DNA of 64,000 nucleotides from Cervus elaphus (GCF_910594005.1 NC_057826.1:79589163-79653162); one strand, 5' to 3'. Numbered from the stretch's first letter, positions 32,501 through 44,861 are shown. Notes: a model not told the origin generated them from the sequence alone. A program made the numbers and translations.

Positions 32501-34860
32501 CTAACTGAGATGACAGGGAGGACTCTACAGTTAAGAGTATCTCCAGGCAACGGGTGCCGCATTGTGGAGTCTGTAGGGGGCTCTTCTCCCTCACCCCATC
32601 ACCCCATCCAGACCCTTGGTTGCTGCACCGACATAGCCTCTTCGGTCTAGAAACCTTCTGCCGGAAATACCTCTCCACCATCCTCGCCCACGCGGCAGCA
32701 GGAAACTGCTCAAACTCCAATTTTTACATTCTCTGTGAAGGTTCTGTTATCCACATCTGTCCCCATCGCCCTGGTCCCCTGGCGAACTCCCTTCCCCGGG
32801 GGCCAGAGCCCTCTTCTGGCGTTTGCAGGCATCGCGCCTGCACTGTGGACCAGCTCCATCAGGTCTGTGTTTGAACCTTGGACCCTCCCTTGTACCCTGC
32901 CACGGAGTCAGCTCGACAAAACAGCTGGTGAATGCCCAGAGGAAGCAAGCAGCGCCCAGCGGAGCCAGCCCCGGACACAGCCTGTGCTTCCTGCGTGCTC
33001 ACCTGTGGCAGCAGCGCCGGCCGGGCGTCAGGCTGAGGCCCAAGATACAGCCCGAGGACCAGCAAGTGTGAGAGGGAGGAGGTGACACCCGCGGTGATGG
33101 CGTCCCGCATGTCCAAGGGCAACATGGCATACACAGTGAAGATGACGAAAAGGAAGAAGGACACCTGGGGAGAGGGGCATTGAAAGTTGCAAGCTCATGC
33201 GGTTCCTCCAGGCCTGGGTGCATGTTTGAGGCCTAGGAATCCCCATTCCCCTGCTCCACCTGCCTCACCTGGTCCCAGGCGCTCACCACGCCCCCAGTGA
33301 ACAGGAAGCTGTGGCCTAGTGCAAGCAGTGCTGCCCACACGAGGCCTGACAGGGGACGTGTCCAGCGCTGCAGTCGCTGCTCCCGGGATGCCAGGACCAG
33401 CAGCAGTGAGAAGCCGCCCAGAGCGCACAGCACAGTGGTCAGGAAGGCTGGGTCTGCAGCCAGCTCCTGGTGGGGAGCGGGAACACAAGGCAAGCTTGGA
33501 ATGCGGGGTTTGGTGAGCTTATCCAAGGAGAGGAGGAACAGACAGCAGTGAGCAAAGCACCTCCACTTGTCTTTCACATTAGATTGAAATACATGAAAAT
33601 GCTAATAATCTGTTTTTAATCAACAGAGCCAGCAGTCTCCTGTGATTCAACTCACTATCTCACTTGCATAGTGCAGGGCGACTGAACCTGGACCATCTAC
33701 CCAGAAGATCTTGCTCCAACCTCATATTGGCCACTTGTGAATCTATGACCTTTCTGAGCCTCAGGTTTTTCACCTGTCAGATAGGAACTATAGCACCCTC
33801 CCACCCCCATCCCACCCCTGGAATCCCAAAGCAAGGGAAAAATTCTAGCTCACAGAGGGACTTAGCATGAGTGTATCCAATCTGGCCAATTGGCTTGGGA
33901 AATTCCCTGCCTGGGGCCCGAGGCCCTGCCCCCACCTCCCAGTGCTTTGGCAGGGGGACACCGAGAAACTCCCTTGCCTGCCTAGGAGCTGGATCTCCCC
34001 ATTCCTCAAGGCGTAGAAGCACCACCTCGTTCCCAGTCTCCACCATTTGTCCCCACCTCTTCCGGGACTTGGAGGAGGACCATTGGTCTCATCCAGTGGG
34101 TTTCCCACCTTGCCTCCGAAATGTGGGAAGAAACACGGAGCAGGATGTTTCCAGAAATGGAACTGAAGAGCCCTTTTCCCCCACAAAAGAAGCTGGAAAT
34201 AGGTTATCTGGAGACTAAATGAGAGTAGGGTGGAAAGTGCTTTCTGGGAGTCTGTGGGTACAACTGCAGCACAGCCCCCGAAGAGGGAAAGAAAACCAGG
34301 AAACAGATTCCCAAGGGGCCCAGTGTAATTTCCCTCCTGGAAAATTGGAAAACCTGGCGTTGGATTTATCCCAGGACCAGCAGATCACAGGCGCTGGTTA
34401 AGATTGGTCAGACCCACAGAGAAATTAGAACAGAACTCTACAGGGAAAAAATAAAAAAAAAAATAAAAAAAAAAGAAGAAGCTTCGAGGGCCCAGCTGTC
34501 TCCTTGCATAGGCCCAGAAGCTGTGGCCTGAGAGGCCGTGACTTGTGCAGGGTCACTGCAGCTCCTAGCAAGGTCCAGCAAAGAAAACACATCGAAAAGA
34601 AGACCCATGAATCCCAACCCTGAGAATGCCCTGGAGGCAGTGCCTGTCCCGCAGTCCCCAAGGACGCCTGCCCCAGCGCCCCCCTCCGCCCCCTCGCTCA
34701 CCCTGCCACTTGCCCAGGCCACAGGGAGCAGCGCCAGAAGCCCCAAGAGCACGGTCAGCAGCAGCAGCAGCAGCAGCGGGTATTGCTGGCTCAGGCTGTA
34801 GTAGGTCTCGTAGAAGAGGTCCTCACTGGGGGGCTGCCGAGGACTGAAGAGGCGGGCCAT
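20570..34860 (-). CDS. ADCY4: ADCY4, adenylate cyclase type 4
   Basis: Twenty-five coding exons join in phase to 1077 codons, the human length: 34860-34702, 33466-33269, 33164-33003, 32445-32296, 31851-31703, 31614-31503, 30788-30661, 30526-30368, 30115-29983, 29780-29607, 27140-27097, 26964-26878, 26691-26622, 26296-26199, 25545-25461, 25354-25217, 24302-24192, 23974-23790, 23620-23536, 23081-22923, 21997-21851, 21559-21452, 21335-21221, 20927-20803 and 20722-20570. The order is six membrane spans, C1 catalytic half, six spans, C2 half. C1 has the metal Asp residues in ADIVGFT and LGDCYYC. C2 has QKPQYDIWGNTVNVASRM. An N-glycosylation site lies in APNVSS. The enzyme makes cAMP from ATP at the plasma membrane and is stimulated by Gs and G-beta-gamma. 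The usual C2 motif IGSTYMA reads ICSTYMA here. Confidence 0.97.
22455..22634 (+). repeat. MER5A-like DNA transposon in ADCY4 intron
   Basis: The pattern 'gtgatggaaatgttct', 'atatggtggccactagcca', 'aacacttgaaac' and 'ctaatggctaccaaactgga' matches the short non-autonomous hAT-Charlie element MER5A/B, including its partly complementary ends. Confidence 0.7.
24505..24645 (-). repeat. MIR fragment in ADCY4 intron
   Basis: 'ccactgtgtgatcttttgcc' and 'ctctctgggcctcagcttct' follow the MIR consensus region in which a loss-of-function CAAG motif precedes 'ctctgggcctcagtttcc'. Orientation is tentative. Confidence 0.55.
24697..24852 (+). repeat. Bov-tA SINE in ADCY4 intron
   Basis: The element begins 'gggcttccctggtggctcag' and includes 'gtaaagaaactgcctgcaat' and 'ctggagaatcccatggatag'. 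It is close to consensus and truncated after 'gaggagcct'. Confidence 0.9.
24925..25056 (-). repeat. Bov-tA SINE fragment, inverted relative to its neighbour
   Basis: The minus-orientation Bov-tA tail half ('cactcagttgtgtccgactc', 'ggctcctctgtccatgggat', 'gtactggagtggggtgccat') sits only 72 bp from a plus-oriented copy, making an inverted SINE pair in the same intron. Confidence 0.85.
32060..32225 (+). repeat. MIR fragment in ADCY4 intron 4
   Basis: 'aacctcacagccgccctcca', 'ttataaaggaggaaagagct' and 'cgcctaaagtcattcagt' follow the MIR core. Confidence 0.6.
33690..33795 (-). repeat. MIR fragment in ADCY4 intron 1
   Basis: 'gacctttctgagcctcaggt', followed by 'cacctgtcagataggaact', resembles the reversed MIR core. 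A second A-rich, low-complexity tract (AAAAAATAAAA type) lies at 34443-34475 in the same intron. Confidence 0.5.
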
Positions 34861-35270
34861 GGTCTCGCCCGCCCTGCGCCGCACCGCCTGGGGCTGGATC
34901 CCTGGGGCTGAGGAGGGTTAGGGTGGGTCACTGTCTGAGGCCCCAACCAGCCCCAACTGTGCCCTTCTCACCAGGAGCAAGCCACTTGCTCCCAGACCTC
35001 CCAAGCTCAGTCCTGTCTCCTTCCAGGTACTCTCTGGGCCTCCCAGCCTTCTTCAAGCTGGTGCTGAGGGGACGCCCCACGCATTTGATCATCGCCCCTC
35101 AAACGCAGACTGCAGAGGTGCTCAGGCAAAAGCCAGGGGCACAGGATTTAAGGTTAAAGCAAAGGAACCCCAGCCTCCCCCTTTCCCCCCAACTCACGGC
35201 CGGCCGCGATGCTGCTGCAGCTGAACCGAGTAACGCTGAGGCAGGTTATGGAGTCAGCGTGCTGCTAGGC
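34861..35270 (-). promoter_or_regulatory. ADCY4: ADCY4 5' region with probable non-coding first exon
   Basis: On the minus strand a good donor (GGCC|GTGAGT at about 35198/35197) and an acceptor (GCCCCAG) shortly before the ADCY4 ATG suggest a spliced 5'UTR whose first exon begins near or right of 35250 in GC-rich sequence. I cannot fix the transcription start. Confidence 0.45.
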
Positions 35271-36303
35271 TAGAAGCTCTGATCGCAGGGCAACAGGCGC
35301 TTCCCTCCAGGCGCCTCGGCCCCCTCCCACTTCCCCGATGGGACGGCCCGGCCCTTCCTGTGCCCTAGCCAGGCTCGGCACTCCCGCCTCCTCCCCCACT
35401 CTGATTGTCTCTCCTGACACCACAGCCTCCCCACATCTTCTCCCCTCAAGGAAGGGGAATGCAGACTACGGGACAGATGCAAGGGGTGGTGTGGGCTGCA
35501 CCAAGTGTCAAATGTCAAAATGGCCCCAGACCTTGGGTGTGGGGAGACTGAGCTGGAGCAAAAGCTGGCAAGGATGTGGGGAAGAAGAGCATGGTGCTGA
35601 ATGGGGATCAGGGTCTAGGTCCAGATGAGAGGCAATCCTTCCCTGCCCCTCCAGCCTGGATGGCAGTGCTGTGGCCACGTCTGAGCGGTCTATACTCCAG
35701 TGGTGTCCAGCTCCATGGAAGGGGCACGTCTGCGTGTAGCTTCGTGGAAACATTGCTGTCCACTCCCAAATACCAGCTGAGAATCAAAGGTTTCCAATGT
35801 GTCCATGGAAGCAACATGTGCGTGAACGTATGTGGGGGAGGGAGGTGGTAGTATGGGGCCTGACCTACGAGAGAGACTAGGGGCATCATGCAGGGCAAAG
35901 ATGTGCTGGGGTCTGAGAATTCCCAGGGAGAGCTCCCTCCCCAGGACTCCACTACCAAGTGTCCATAGCCCAGAAGAAAAGGTGGTGGCAGGACCACAGC
36001 CTGTAGCCTCAGGGTTTGGTTTAGGGTGGGGTCTTGCCTGCTCTACAGGAAGTGCTCTGCCCTGAGATTAGAGCTGCCCCAGGAGCCAGGATTCCTTCCT
36101 GCCCCCACCGCCAGCAGGGCCCTGACCTTGTGTGCCACAACACTGCCCACCCACACCCCTCAGCATCCCACTTCTGGCCATACAGAGAAACCACAGTGCC
36201 TCCCACTCCCTCGATGTCAGCTCCCCCATCTTTCATCCATGTCTCTTCCTGCCCCTGGCTGAAGCTTTAGCCTCCTTCATGGTGCTTTGGTTAAAATTAC
36301 ACA

Positions 36304-36309
36304 TTTATT
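36304..36309 (-). terminator. RIPK3: RIPK3 poly(A) signal AATAAA
   Basis: Minus-strand AATAAA lies about 105 bp beyond the RIPK3 stop. The ADCY4 start is a further 1.4 kb downstream on the same strand, so the RIPK3 3' end and the ADCY4 promoter lie close together. Confidence 0.7.
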
Positions 36310-36410
36310 GCCTCCCAGGGCCACAAAGACAGTTTGGGTGAAGGCCTGATGGCCCTCAGAGAAAGTCTAGGCTTGCAGCCTCAAGTCCAGGAGGTAGTTG
36401 AGAAGCTGCT

Positions 36411-39400
36411 TCAATTCTTGCTATTATGATACCAGTCCTTTGGCACACTCCAGGCTTCAGGTTCTTGCAGTCCTTCTTTTGAACTTTCTCCATGAAGGGT
36501 GCACTGAGGGCTCCTATCCACCTGCGTGGATAAGGCAGGTCCTCCTTGTATAACCATGTGGTTGTGGTTTCCCAACTGTATTCCTTGGCAGTTAGAGATG
36601 GTAGGAAGCCACCCTTTAAGAGAGAGAGTGAGGATGGTGGGAGGATTAAGTGGCTGGAAATTTATAGTAAGGAGAGCAGCAGGATGGAGGGGCAGCGACA
36701 CCTCGTGTTCACCCTGGGGAAATGCAAGTGTGGGGTCTCAGTCTTTCCCTTCATGCTGCACCTTCAGAATTGGGTTTGCAAAAGCTAAAGAGGAGGGGCA
36801 ACTAACATCTGAGACTCTGATGTTGTTGTTCAGTCACTCACTCATGTCCGACTCTTTGGACCCCATGGACTGCATTACGCCAGGCTTCCCTGTCTTTCAC
36901 TATCTCCGGGAGTCTGCTCAAACTCAAGTCCATTGAATCGATGATATCTGGGTCTTTTCTGATGGGAGACCCTCTGGACCGACACAGCGACAGTGGAATG
37001 GAATTTAGAGGTTCACAGCGCTGGTGTTGGGGCAAGTCCAAATGCTCAGGGGCCAAGTTGGCTTTGCTGTGTGAGCTCAGTGGCTGTCAGTTTCTTCATT
37101 TACAAAATGAGAAGACTGGGGTAGGTGGGCTCTAGCCCTTTCTCATCCCCCCTCCCCAAGTACCCTGGATCTGCATTTGGTCTTAAGGAAGAAGCCAGCG
37201 GGAGACTTCAGCAGGGAAAGGAAGGAGTGGGGAGTGGGTACCTGGTAGCAGGTTCGGTGCCGGCCCTCTGGGAGGCCAGCTGGTGTCACATCTCTCAGCC
37301 CCCTACAAACAACACAGGGCTCTCAGGCTCCCCGTCAGGGAGCCGTTCCCTTATGGCAGACACCCTCAGCCCCAAGTGTCCCCTGGCAAGAGGACAGGAT
37401 TCACAGGAGTCCCAGCGCATCCTGTAGTCCTGCCAATGTCTCACCTGACTCCCTTGGGGTCCAGGACCTGGGGTCCAAGCAGAGGTGGGGCAGGGATTCT
37501 GGTTTCTGAAAGGTAAAGTCTCTGGAGTCTGAGGAGGTCGGGCTGTTGAATCTGAAGATGTCTCTGCGGTCCAGGCAGGCGGAACCTGCTCTCTCTGGAC
37601 CCTGATGCTCTCAAGAAGGTTTGTACATTTTTCAGGAACAGAGCTGGGGCACCCCTCCAGATTCAGGTTCATCATTTCAGAGACCAAGGGATCATGGCTT
37701 CCTGTGGTTTCCCTAGGACCATCTATTTCTGTCCTTTCCAGGCCTGGGCTGTTGCTGCCCCTGTGCTCAGAAAGGAACTCCTTCACCTGTAAGGATGGGG
37801 AGCTGGCTGGGCATGGAGGTGGGAGAGCTGGAGTAAACCCAAGGGAGTTGGGTCCATATCTGTTGCCTAGGAACTCAGGGATGGGGTGAGGAGAGGGGGG
37901 GATCATAGGCAAAGCTTAGAGAATGGTGGTCAGCATGGGGTCATTGAGTGGCCAAGGTAGCCACGTTGTGCCATCCTGCCCAGCTGCTGGGTGGGGGTGG
38001 GGATGTTGAGCACTCACCATGGAGACTGCATTATTCATCTTTCTACCAGACACATCTCCTTTATTTACCAGATCAAGGACTTTCTTGGTGTTTGTTCGGC
38101 ATTCTAGAGAGAAGGCAGAGTGGGGGGCAGGTGAACAAAATTTCTTTTCCGGGGGAAAAGCCTCTGCCGACAAATTCAGGCCTATCTTGACTGCCAGCTG
38201 GATGGCCAGTGCACCTTGGAAGGAAGGTCTCTTCTGGGGCTCATGGCTCCAGCACTGCTGCATCAAATCTGTCAGTTCTTCCAAGCCAGGAGTCTCAGGC
38301 CCAGACGGGGGCAGCTCAGTCAGTGGGGGCCGGATCTGCCTCTCACACACTGCTTCCCGCACCAATGATGTCTGGGACACTACTAGGGTGGAGGTGTGTG
38401 TGTGTGAAGAGAAGGCATTCAGAGTATGACGGCTACCCCATCATGGGCAGGGGTGGGGAGTGTTGGAGATGTGAGGAGGGAGTGGGGCAGTCTGAGCAGG
38501 TAAACAGGAGGAGGAGGAGGGCTTGGGGATTGGGGGATTGGCAGCTTGGGGGAGGGGGGGGCCTGAGGTGAAGGATCCCAGAGTCTGTCTTACTCTCAGC
38601 TTCTCTTCCGGCTAGCACCGCCCACGTTAGGATCCCAAAGCTGCAGGAGACACAAAGCTGAGGCCTGACCCAACTGCTGGCAAGATTCCTTTCCATACAG
38701 CATCCCTTCAAAGGACCCAGACAGGTGTAGAAATTGGGAATATATGTTTGGAGTGGGTGCCTTACCTGTAGACATCACTGGCCCTGGAGGCCTTCCGGTT
38801 TATATTAGCCAACAGTTCTGGGGCCAAGTAGGCTGGGGTGCACCCTGACTCCCCAGATCCTGCCCCTGACTGTGAGCCACCCTGAAATGTGGACAGGCCA
38901 AAATCTGCCACCTGCAAAAGGGAGATAAGAAGGAGGAGATAGGGAATGGGCAGGTCCAAGAAACTCCCAGAGCCCTTTTCTTACCACCACCCCCTCAAAA
39001 GGGCAGGCCCAGCCTTGTAAAGACGGTATGGAGGGTTAGGGGAAGGGTAGGACCAGTGGGGCCCCTGGTTGGAGGTCTGGGTCCCCTCTCCATGGCACTG
39101 GGTTGAGGTCTGAGTCTCCTGGGCTAGATCAGCTACGGATCTTTGGAGGGCCCGGTGGGGTGGACCTGTGGAACTGACCACGTTGGTCAAGGCCTCTATC
39201 ACCTGGTGTGGCAGGGGCCAGAGCTCCAGGCTGGGCCTTGACACTTGGGCAGCCCTGTGTCCAGAGGGAGATGGTGAGGGTATTCAGGAGACAGGGCTGC
39301 AGCAGGTACAGGTCCTATGTCCCGTGGGTGGGGTTGGGGCAGCTCTGGGGCAGGACTTTGTCCAGAAGATGGGCTGACCTTGGCGTGCAGCTCTGAGTCT

Positions 39401-40191
39401 AGTAGGACGTTGGAGGGCTTGAGGTCCCGGTGGAGAAGCACTGGGTTCTGGCTGTGCAGGTAGCACATCCCGAGCACCAGCTCCTGCAGCAGGCGGCAGA
39501 GGAGCCGCCAGGGCCGAGGGCAATGGGGCTGTAGCAGCCCCGCCAAGGAGCCGTTCTCCATGAACTGAGTTACCAGAGCCGGCCCAGACACGTACTCCCA
39601 CTCCAACTTCTCGGTGACCCCCAGCAGGAGCAGCACATGCTTGTTATGCAGACTGGACATGGCCTTCACCTCCCTGGATATGGCCCTCCTGCGCTCAGGA
39701 GAGGGTTGCCGTCAGCTCTGCTCCTGAGAGGTCCTTCCCGGCCGCCCTCAGGCCCCGCCCCGCGGCACAGCGGCCCCTCCTCCCCGGCCCAGCCTCCTGG
39801 ACCAGACCCTGGCTCGGGTCACTCACGAGTTCACGATCTTGACCGCCACGTCTAAGCCCCAACTCCTGTGATGTGCCCGGAAGACGGAGCCAAATCCGCC
39901 CTTGCCTATTAACTCCGGGTTCTCCAGTTCCTCGATGGGCACCAGTGGGGCTGAGGCACCTTTGGGCCTGAGAGAGGGGGGGCCAGGTAAGCAGCCGGCC
40001 GTGGCCCCAAGGCCTCCCTGCTCCCTTCCCAGCTGCACCCCTCTAACCGCCCCCCCTCCGCCCCCCTCCGTGACGGCTCGGCGCTGTCAATTTGAGCCCC
40101 AGCCTCTCCCCTGGGATCCTCTGTGCCCTGGTCTTGGCAGGGGGCGCATCCATATCTCACTCTACACTCACCATAACGTAGAGCCGGACAT
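36411..40191 (-). CDS. RIPK3: RIPK3, necroptosis serine/threonine kinase
   Basis: Ten minus-strand exons join in phase to 507 codons (human 518): 40191-40172, 39967-39827, 39688-39379, 38911-38766, 38640-38594, 38382-38215, 38103-38018, 37786-37445, 37302-37242 and 36613-36411. The first exon encodes only MSGSTLW. The kinase domain is complete: glycine loop GKGGFGSV (28-35), K50, HRD with D142, DFG with D160. Ser227, the MLKL-docking phosphosite in human, is conserved (TSLV). A long low-similarity linker leads to the C-terminal RHIM, NCQGIQLGNHNHMVIQ, core IQLG at 452-455. RIPK3 assembles amyloid necrosomes with RIPK1 or ZBP1 and phosphorylates MLKL. All elements needed for activity are present, so the gene looks functional. 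Confidence 0.96.
36826..37000 (-). repeat. SINE (Bov-tA/BovB tail related) in RIPK3 last intron
   Basis: 'tgttgttcagtcactcactc', 'gtccgactctttggacccca' and 'gccaggcttccctgtctttc' mark a minus-oriented ruminant element between RIPK3 exons 9 and 10. A MIR scrap follows at about 37055-37115. Confidence 0.8.
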
Positions 40192-41980
40192 CAGGCTGGA
40201 AGATGAGAGAAGCTCCTGGAAGTTGAGAGCCCCCACGGATGAAAGAGGGGTTGGGGACTGGGAGAGGGGTCAATCTCCAGGCTCCTTCAAGGTTCCGCTT
40301 CCAGCTTCCCCGGGTTGCTCTCTCGGCCTGAACCACTTCCTTCTTTAATTGATGCCTGCCTCTACAGTCCCGCCCCAGGGGCGGAGAAGGGCACAGGGCA
40401 GGGTGCAGAACAGAAACTAGTGCTGTTTCTAGGACGTCAGGTCAGGTAGAGTTGTCGCTGGGTGTCCTCGCCCTCCAGGAACCCACAACCACCTCCCACC
40501 GCTGGCCTCTCTCCCTCCTTCCTCAGGATTCCCAGCTCCAGCGCCAAGCCTGGGATACCGCGGTGGGGCTGGGGTGGGGGCGGTGGCGCTGGGGAGGATA
40601 TCATGGTAGGCTTCTGTTCTCCCATAGCTGCCCTAAGATTATAGCTAACACTTCTCTAAAGCTCACCACATGCCATTAGCTCATTTAATCCTCACATCAA
40701 CCCTAAGGGGATAGGTACGCTTTGGTTACTGCTTTATAGGTGAGAAAGCCCTGAGTTTAAGTACCCGGCCCAAGCTGACCTGGAACTGACATCAGAGCCT
40801 GGCTCTGAACCCTGAAGCTTTGCCATTTTCACAAGGGCGTCAGCAGGTGGGGAAGGTGTGGAGCGTTCAGTGGTCTCTATTCCTTTCGCATACAGACCTC
40901 TCCCAGGGTGCTGTGGTCAGCTAGGTGAGCTGGCCCGCCCGAGAGTTGCTGACACTGGGGTGTACACGCCGTGGAGACCCCGCAGAGTCTCTCTGGCCTC
41001 TCTCCCCATGACCACTCCTCCACTGCGAGTTCTCTGCTTAATATTAATAAGTGTTCCTGACAGACATGCTCTGGACTAGGGTCTTGGAGAACTCAGGAGC
41101 TTGGGGAGACTTCAGGATTGAGGGTTGACAGAAGGTGTTCATATTTTACCTGCCCAAGGCCTGACCATAGCTGCAGGTTGTGGAATTAGATACGACCAGC
41201 CTTAGGCACTCAGTCCTTCATGGGGAGACTCAACCCTGTGGGTCATGGGCCAAGACTCTCTGGAAGGTGCTCACCTTGTGGAACTTTCCATCCTGCCCAG
41301 TGGTCCATGGACTCCTCTAGCCGGAGCAAAAGCAGCCTGCAGTTAACTGTGGTTTCTCCAGAAACTGGAACTCCAGGATACACATCTTGTATTCTGGCGG
41401 AGTCAGTGCATGCCATTTTTGACCTATTTAGGGAATTCTTAAACTTTAGTCTTTTTAAAAACTGGTACAAGGTATGTACCCAATAAATATTTGTTGAACT
41501 AGATTAATAAACGAACAACCCAAACTTTTTGAGGCTTCACTGAGACGCTAATCATCCCAGGTGGTGCTCCATACTCAACCGAGAGGAGATAGGAGGTTGG
41601 GTTTCTTTATGGTTTGGGGTCTCTTCATGTACCTACCTGCACAGTTGACAGAATTCATCTGAAGTCTTATAGTGATACGGTGGTATCTCACAGAATATAA
41701 AGGCATGTCTGGCAGTCCCTCAAAAAAGTCTAGTTCAGGAATTAAGGGCCATCAGAGAGGACAGTCATTCCTTTCATGATTCTTTTTGAGTTCATGGTCT
41801 CAACACCTGGCCTCCGTTTGAGGAGAGTAGTCATAAAGGATTAGAGGTGCATTTAAAAACCTTTTACAGCTAGATTTCTTTAGATTGATATACAAACCTG
41901 GGAATCGGAAGAAGTTACTATAAAGTGTAAGATTGGGGATGGTGTCAAAACCTATAATAGTTTTTGACTCAAAATAAACC
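40192..41980. other. RIPK3 upstream region
   Basis: GC-rich sequence immediately upstream of the RIPK3 start probably contains its promoter. A MIR lies at about 40645-40810 ('ctcatttaatcctcacatca' and 'ctttataggtgagaaagccc'). A second old repeat tail ('cccaataaatatttgttgaa') lies at about 41478-41500. I see no coding region. Confidence 0.55.
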
Positions 41981-41984
41981 AGCT

Positions 41985-42300
41985 TGGGCTTCCCTGATGG
42001 CTCAGTGGTAAAGAATCTGCCTGTCCATATAGAAGACACAGGTTCGATTCCTTGTCCAGGAGGATCCCACATGCTGTGGGGCAACCAAGCCCGTGTGCCA
42101 CAAGTACTGGGCCTGTGCTCTAGAGCCCATGAGCTGCAACTCCTGGAGCTTATGCACACCTGCGCCCATGCTCCGCAATAAGAAAAGCCGCTGCAATGAG
42201 AAGCCCTCGCTTCGCAACTAGAGTCTTCCCCGCTCGCCGCCACTAGAGAAAAAGCCCACACAGCTACAAAGATCTAGCTCAGCCAAAAATAAATAAAAGT
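41985..42300 (+). repeat. CHR-type SINE
   Basis: It starts 'gggcttccctgatggctcag', passes 'cacatgctgtggggcaacca', 'gcctgtgctctagagcccat' and 'gcaatgagaagccctcgc', and ends in an AAATAAATAAAA tail: a near full-length CHR SINE. Confidence 0.9.
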
Positions 42301-42869
42301 ACCCACTGAGTTTCCAGCAAATGTATGAAGAAAAAAAAGTCCATACTCAGGCACATCATCAAGAAATTTCAAAAAAAATATAAAAAACAAACCAAGCATC
42401 TTTAAGAGAAGGAGGGGTAGGAAGAGGAGCCTGGAGTGAGTGCCTGAGAAGACCTCTGCTTTCTTCTTCCAGCAGTGGGGAACTGGCAAGGCAGAGTTGA
42501 TTCCTGGATTTTGAAGCGCTGGCCTTTTCTGAGGCTGGGTACACCTGACCCTGGTTGTCCCAGGCCTTTGGAGTCCATTTGGGTGTCTCTCATCCCTTCA
42601 GTTCTTTATAGCCGATTGTCTTCAGTGACCTTCAGCCCATCCTTTGTACCTGCTCTGATTCCCTATTTCTAGTTGCTGGGGTGCAAGTGAGGGGCAGACA
42701 TTGTGGTCTCTTTTCTTGCATATTCTAGCCCTAATTCTCCTCTGTTGTTTGATTAAGAGATTTCAATTATAGACCAAGTTGTATTAACTGAGGTGACAGT
42801 AAAAAAGATTGTGGAGAATTTTTTTCCCTTAGTATTTGACTATTTTATATTAACAGGTATCACTTTTAT

Positions 42870-43165
42870 AAACAGGTGAAGAAAGAAAAAGGTTATGATG
42901 TATGCAAAGATTTAGCCAAAGAGTCGGGATATTCACTGAAGTGTTGTTTAAAATAGTGAAAAAATAGAAACTTAAATACCCAATAATAGGAAAAAGATTG
43001 AATACATTACACAGTGGAAGACTATGCAGCCATTAAAATGGTGCTCTAGACCTGTATTTATTAGTGCAACAGGTGTTTATCATATACCAAAGGAAAAAAA
43101 AGCAGGTTACAAAACAATATATACCATATAATCACATTTTTTTTGGTTTGCTTCAAAAATTCTCT
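42870..43165 (+). repeat. Old L1 3'-end fragment
   Basis: 'tatgcaaagatttagcc', 'actatgcagccattaaaatg' and 'aaagcaggttacaaaacaat' follow the 3' end of old L1M elements. Confidence 0.7.
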
Positions 43166-43930
43166 TCCAGTAGTGTGACCGAGTTTACAGAAGTCTCCCA
43201 TGGCAGAATACCTAAATGCTACATAAAGCACAACAAACATATTTTAAAAGTAACTTGGTGAGGTCCCGAGGAAATAAGGATAATCTCCCAAGTGCGTCCC
43301 CCTGAAACAAAATAATACAAAGCAAAAAGGAAATAGTAAGTAAACAGAGAGGTCAACTAAGTAGAAACTTGGGGCTTTGGGAACTGGGTAGGGGTAAGAG
43401 AGTTTGGGGGAGAACCAGAGAGTAAGCCCTACAGCCTAAGAAGATGAAAGAGATAGATGTGAGACAACTCTATTCCCCCCAAAGCTTGGACTCTCAAGGG
43501 GCTACATGCTTAACAGAAAGGAAAAATTCCACCTGCTTGCAGAGGGAACCTATAAGCAAACCTATCCAGACTGCAGCACTAGATGTCAACATTAATAAAA
43601 ATGTTAGCTTCCATCTGAGTTCTGCTAACATAGGGATTTGCGGTTGGAATTTTAACTTTCCCTATTTTTAAGTAAACCATAAGCTTAAAACGTTAAATGG
43701 CCCCATGTTATTAATTGTTCTTGAAGTCCAACAGAAGCAAATGGAATTCTCCCTAGAGAAAAGCATCTTCAATCCAAACTTCTGGATTAAATTCAGCCAA
43801 ATATAAACTCATCAAAAAATTACTGAAAATATGTAAGGATTCAAGTCACCGCAAATGAGTATCAGCAGGAATGATAATCAACAGGCTTAAATCTTTAAGG
43901 GGTCCAGAATTTGGAACAATCAGATGAAGA
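43166..43930. other. Unannotated intergenic stretch
   Basis: AT-rich sequence with no recognisable gene. Parts may be degraded L1, but I cannot support a call. Confidence 0.4.
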
Positions 43931-44840
43931 ATCTGAAGCCATGGGGAAGTGTTTAAAGAAACAGAAGATGGAATAGAAAACATAAACCAGGAATAAGAGA
44001 TTATAAAAATGCCCGGAGAGATGTAGGAAAAAATAAATTATCAAGAAATAAAAAATTCTATGTAACCATTAAAATTAAAACTGCCATACAGAAGATATAG
44101 CTGAAGAAAGTACATTAAAAGGTGGACCTGAAAAAATTCATCAGAATGCAGCAACAGAGACAAGCTGATAAAAAAAGGTTGAGGCAAAAAAAGCGAGGTG
44201 GTCTTTCAGTCATCAAATTGGCTTCTCCATGAGGAGAAAGAGAAAGAAAAATGGGGCAAGGCAATATTTGAGGAGCAAATGACTGAAAAATTTCCAGAAT
44301 TGATGAAAGACAGGAATTCACAAATACAGAAAGCATGGCTTATGCCAAGAAGGATGAATTTGAAGAAATCCACATCTAGACGCAATTCAATAAAACTGCA
44401 GAACAGTTAAGAACAACAAACTAAAGGCTAGAGAGAAAACATAGATCATCTACAAAGAAATACTGCTAAACCAGTGGTACAATTCTCCACAGCCACTAGA
44501 AACCAGAAGACACTGGAATGATTCAGTGTGCTACAATAAAGGGGGAAAATCTATAAACATTGAATTGTATCCTCAGTAAAGTTATTTTTGAGACAAAGTT
44601 TTTTTTTTTGAAGACACTTTCAAATAAGTGAAAACTGAGTTTAACACCTACAGAATCTTCTAAAGAAATTTCTTAAGAGTCACCTAAAGAAATTTCCAGT
44701 GGATATGCACCAGGAATATGAAGAAAACCTACCCGAGATGGAACATGTGAAATGCAAGAAGGAATATCAGTTTTCTCATAAGTTCAACCACAAAATCATT
44801 TAGCATCATATCAGACTCAGAGAAATGAGAAGGTGTGGTT
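43930..44840 (+). repeat. Degraded L1 internal fragment
   Basis: 'atttccagaattgatgaaag' followed by 'caggaattcacaaatacaga' and 'aaatccacatctagacgcaa' is the recognisable L1 sequence around the ORF1 3' end/ORF2 5' region. It is full of stops. Confidence 0.6.
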
Positions 44841-44861
44841 CGCTGATTTTAAAAAGGATCT

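Noticed and set aside
37295..37444. Readthrough of RIPK3 exon 8 beyond 37445
   Set aside because: The reading continues into an intron. A good donor at 37445/37444 and the downstream GAER exon give the conserved protein.
41800..42261. 153-codon minus-strand ORF
   Set aside because: It runs through a CHR SINE in antisense. Peptides with WDPPGQGIEPVS are typical of translated ruminant SINEs.
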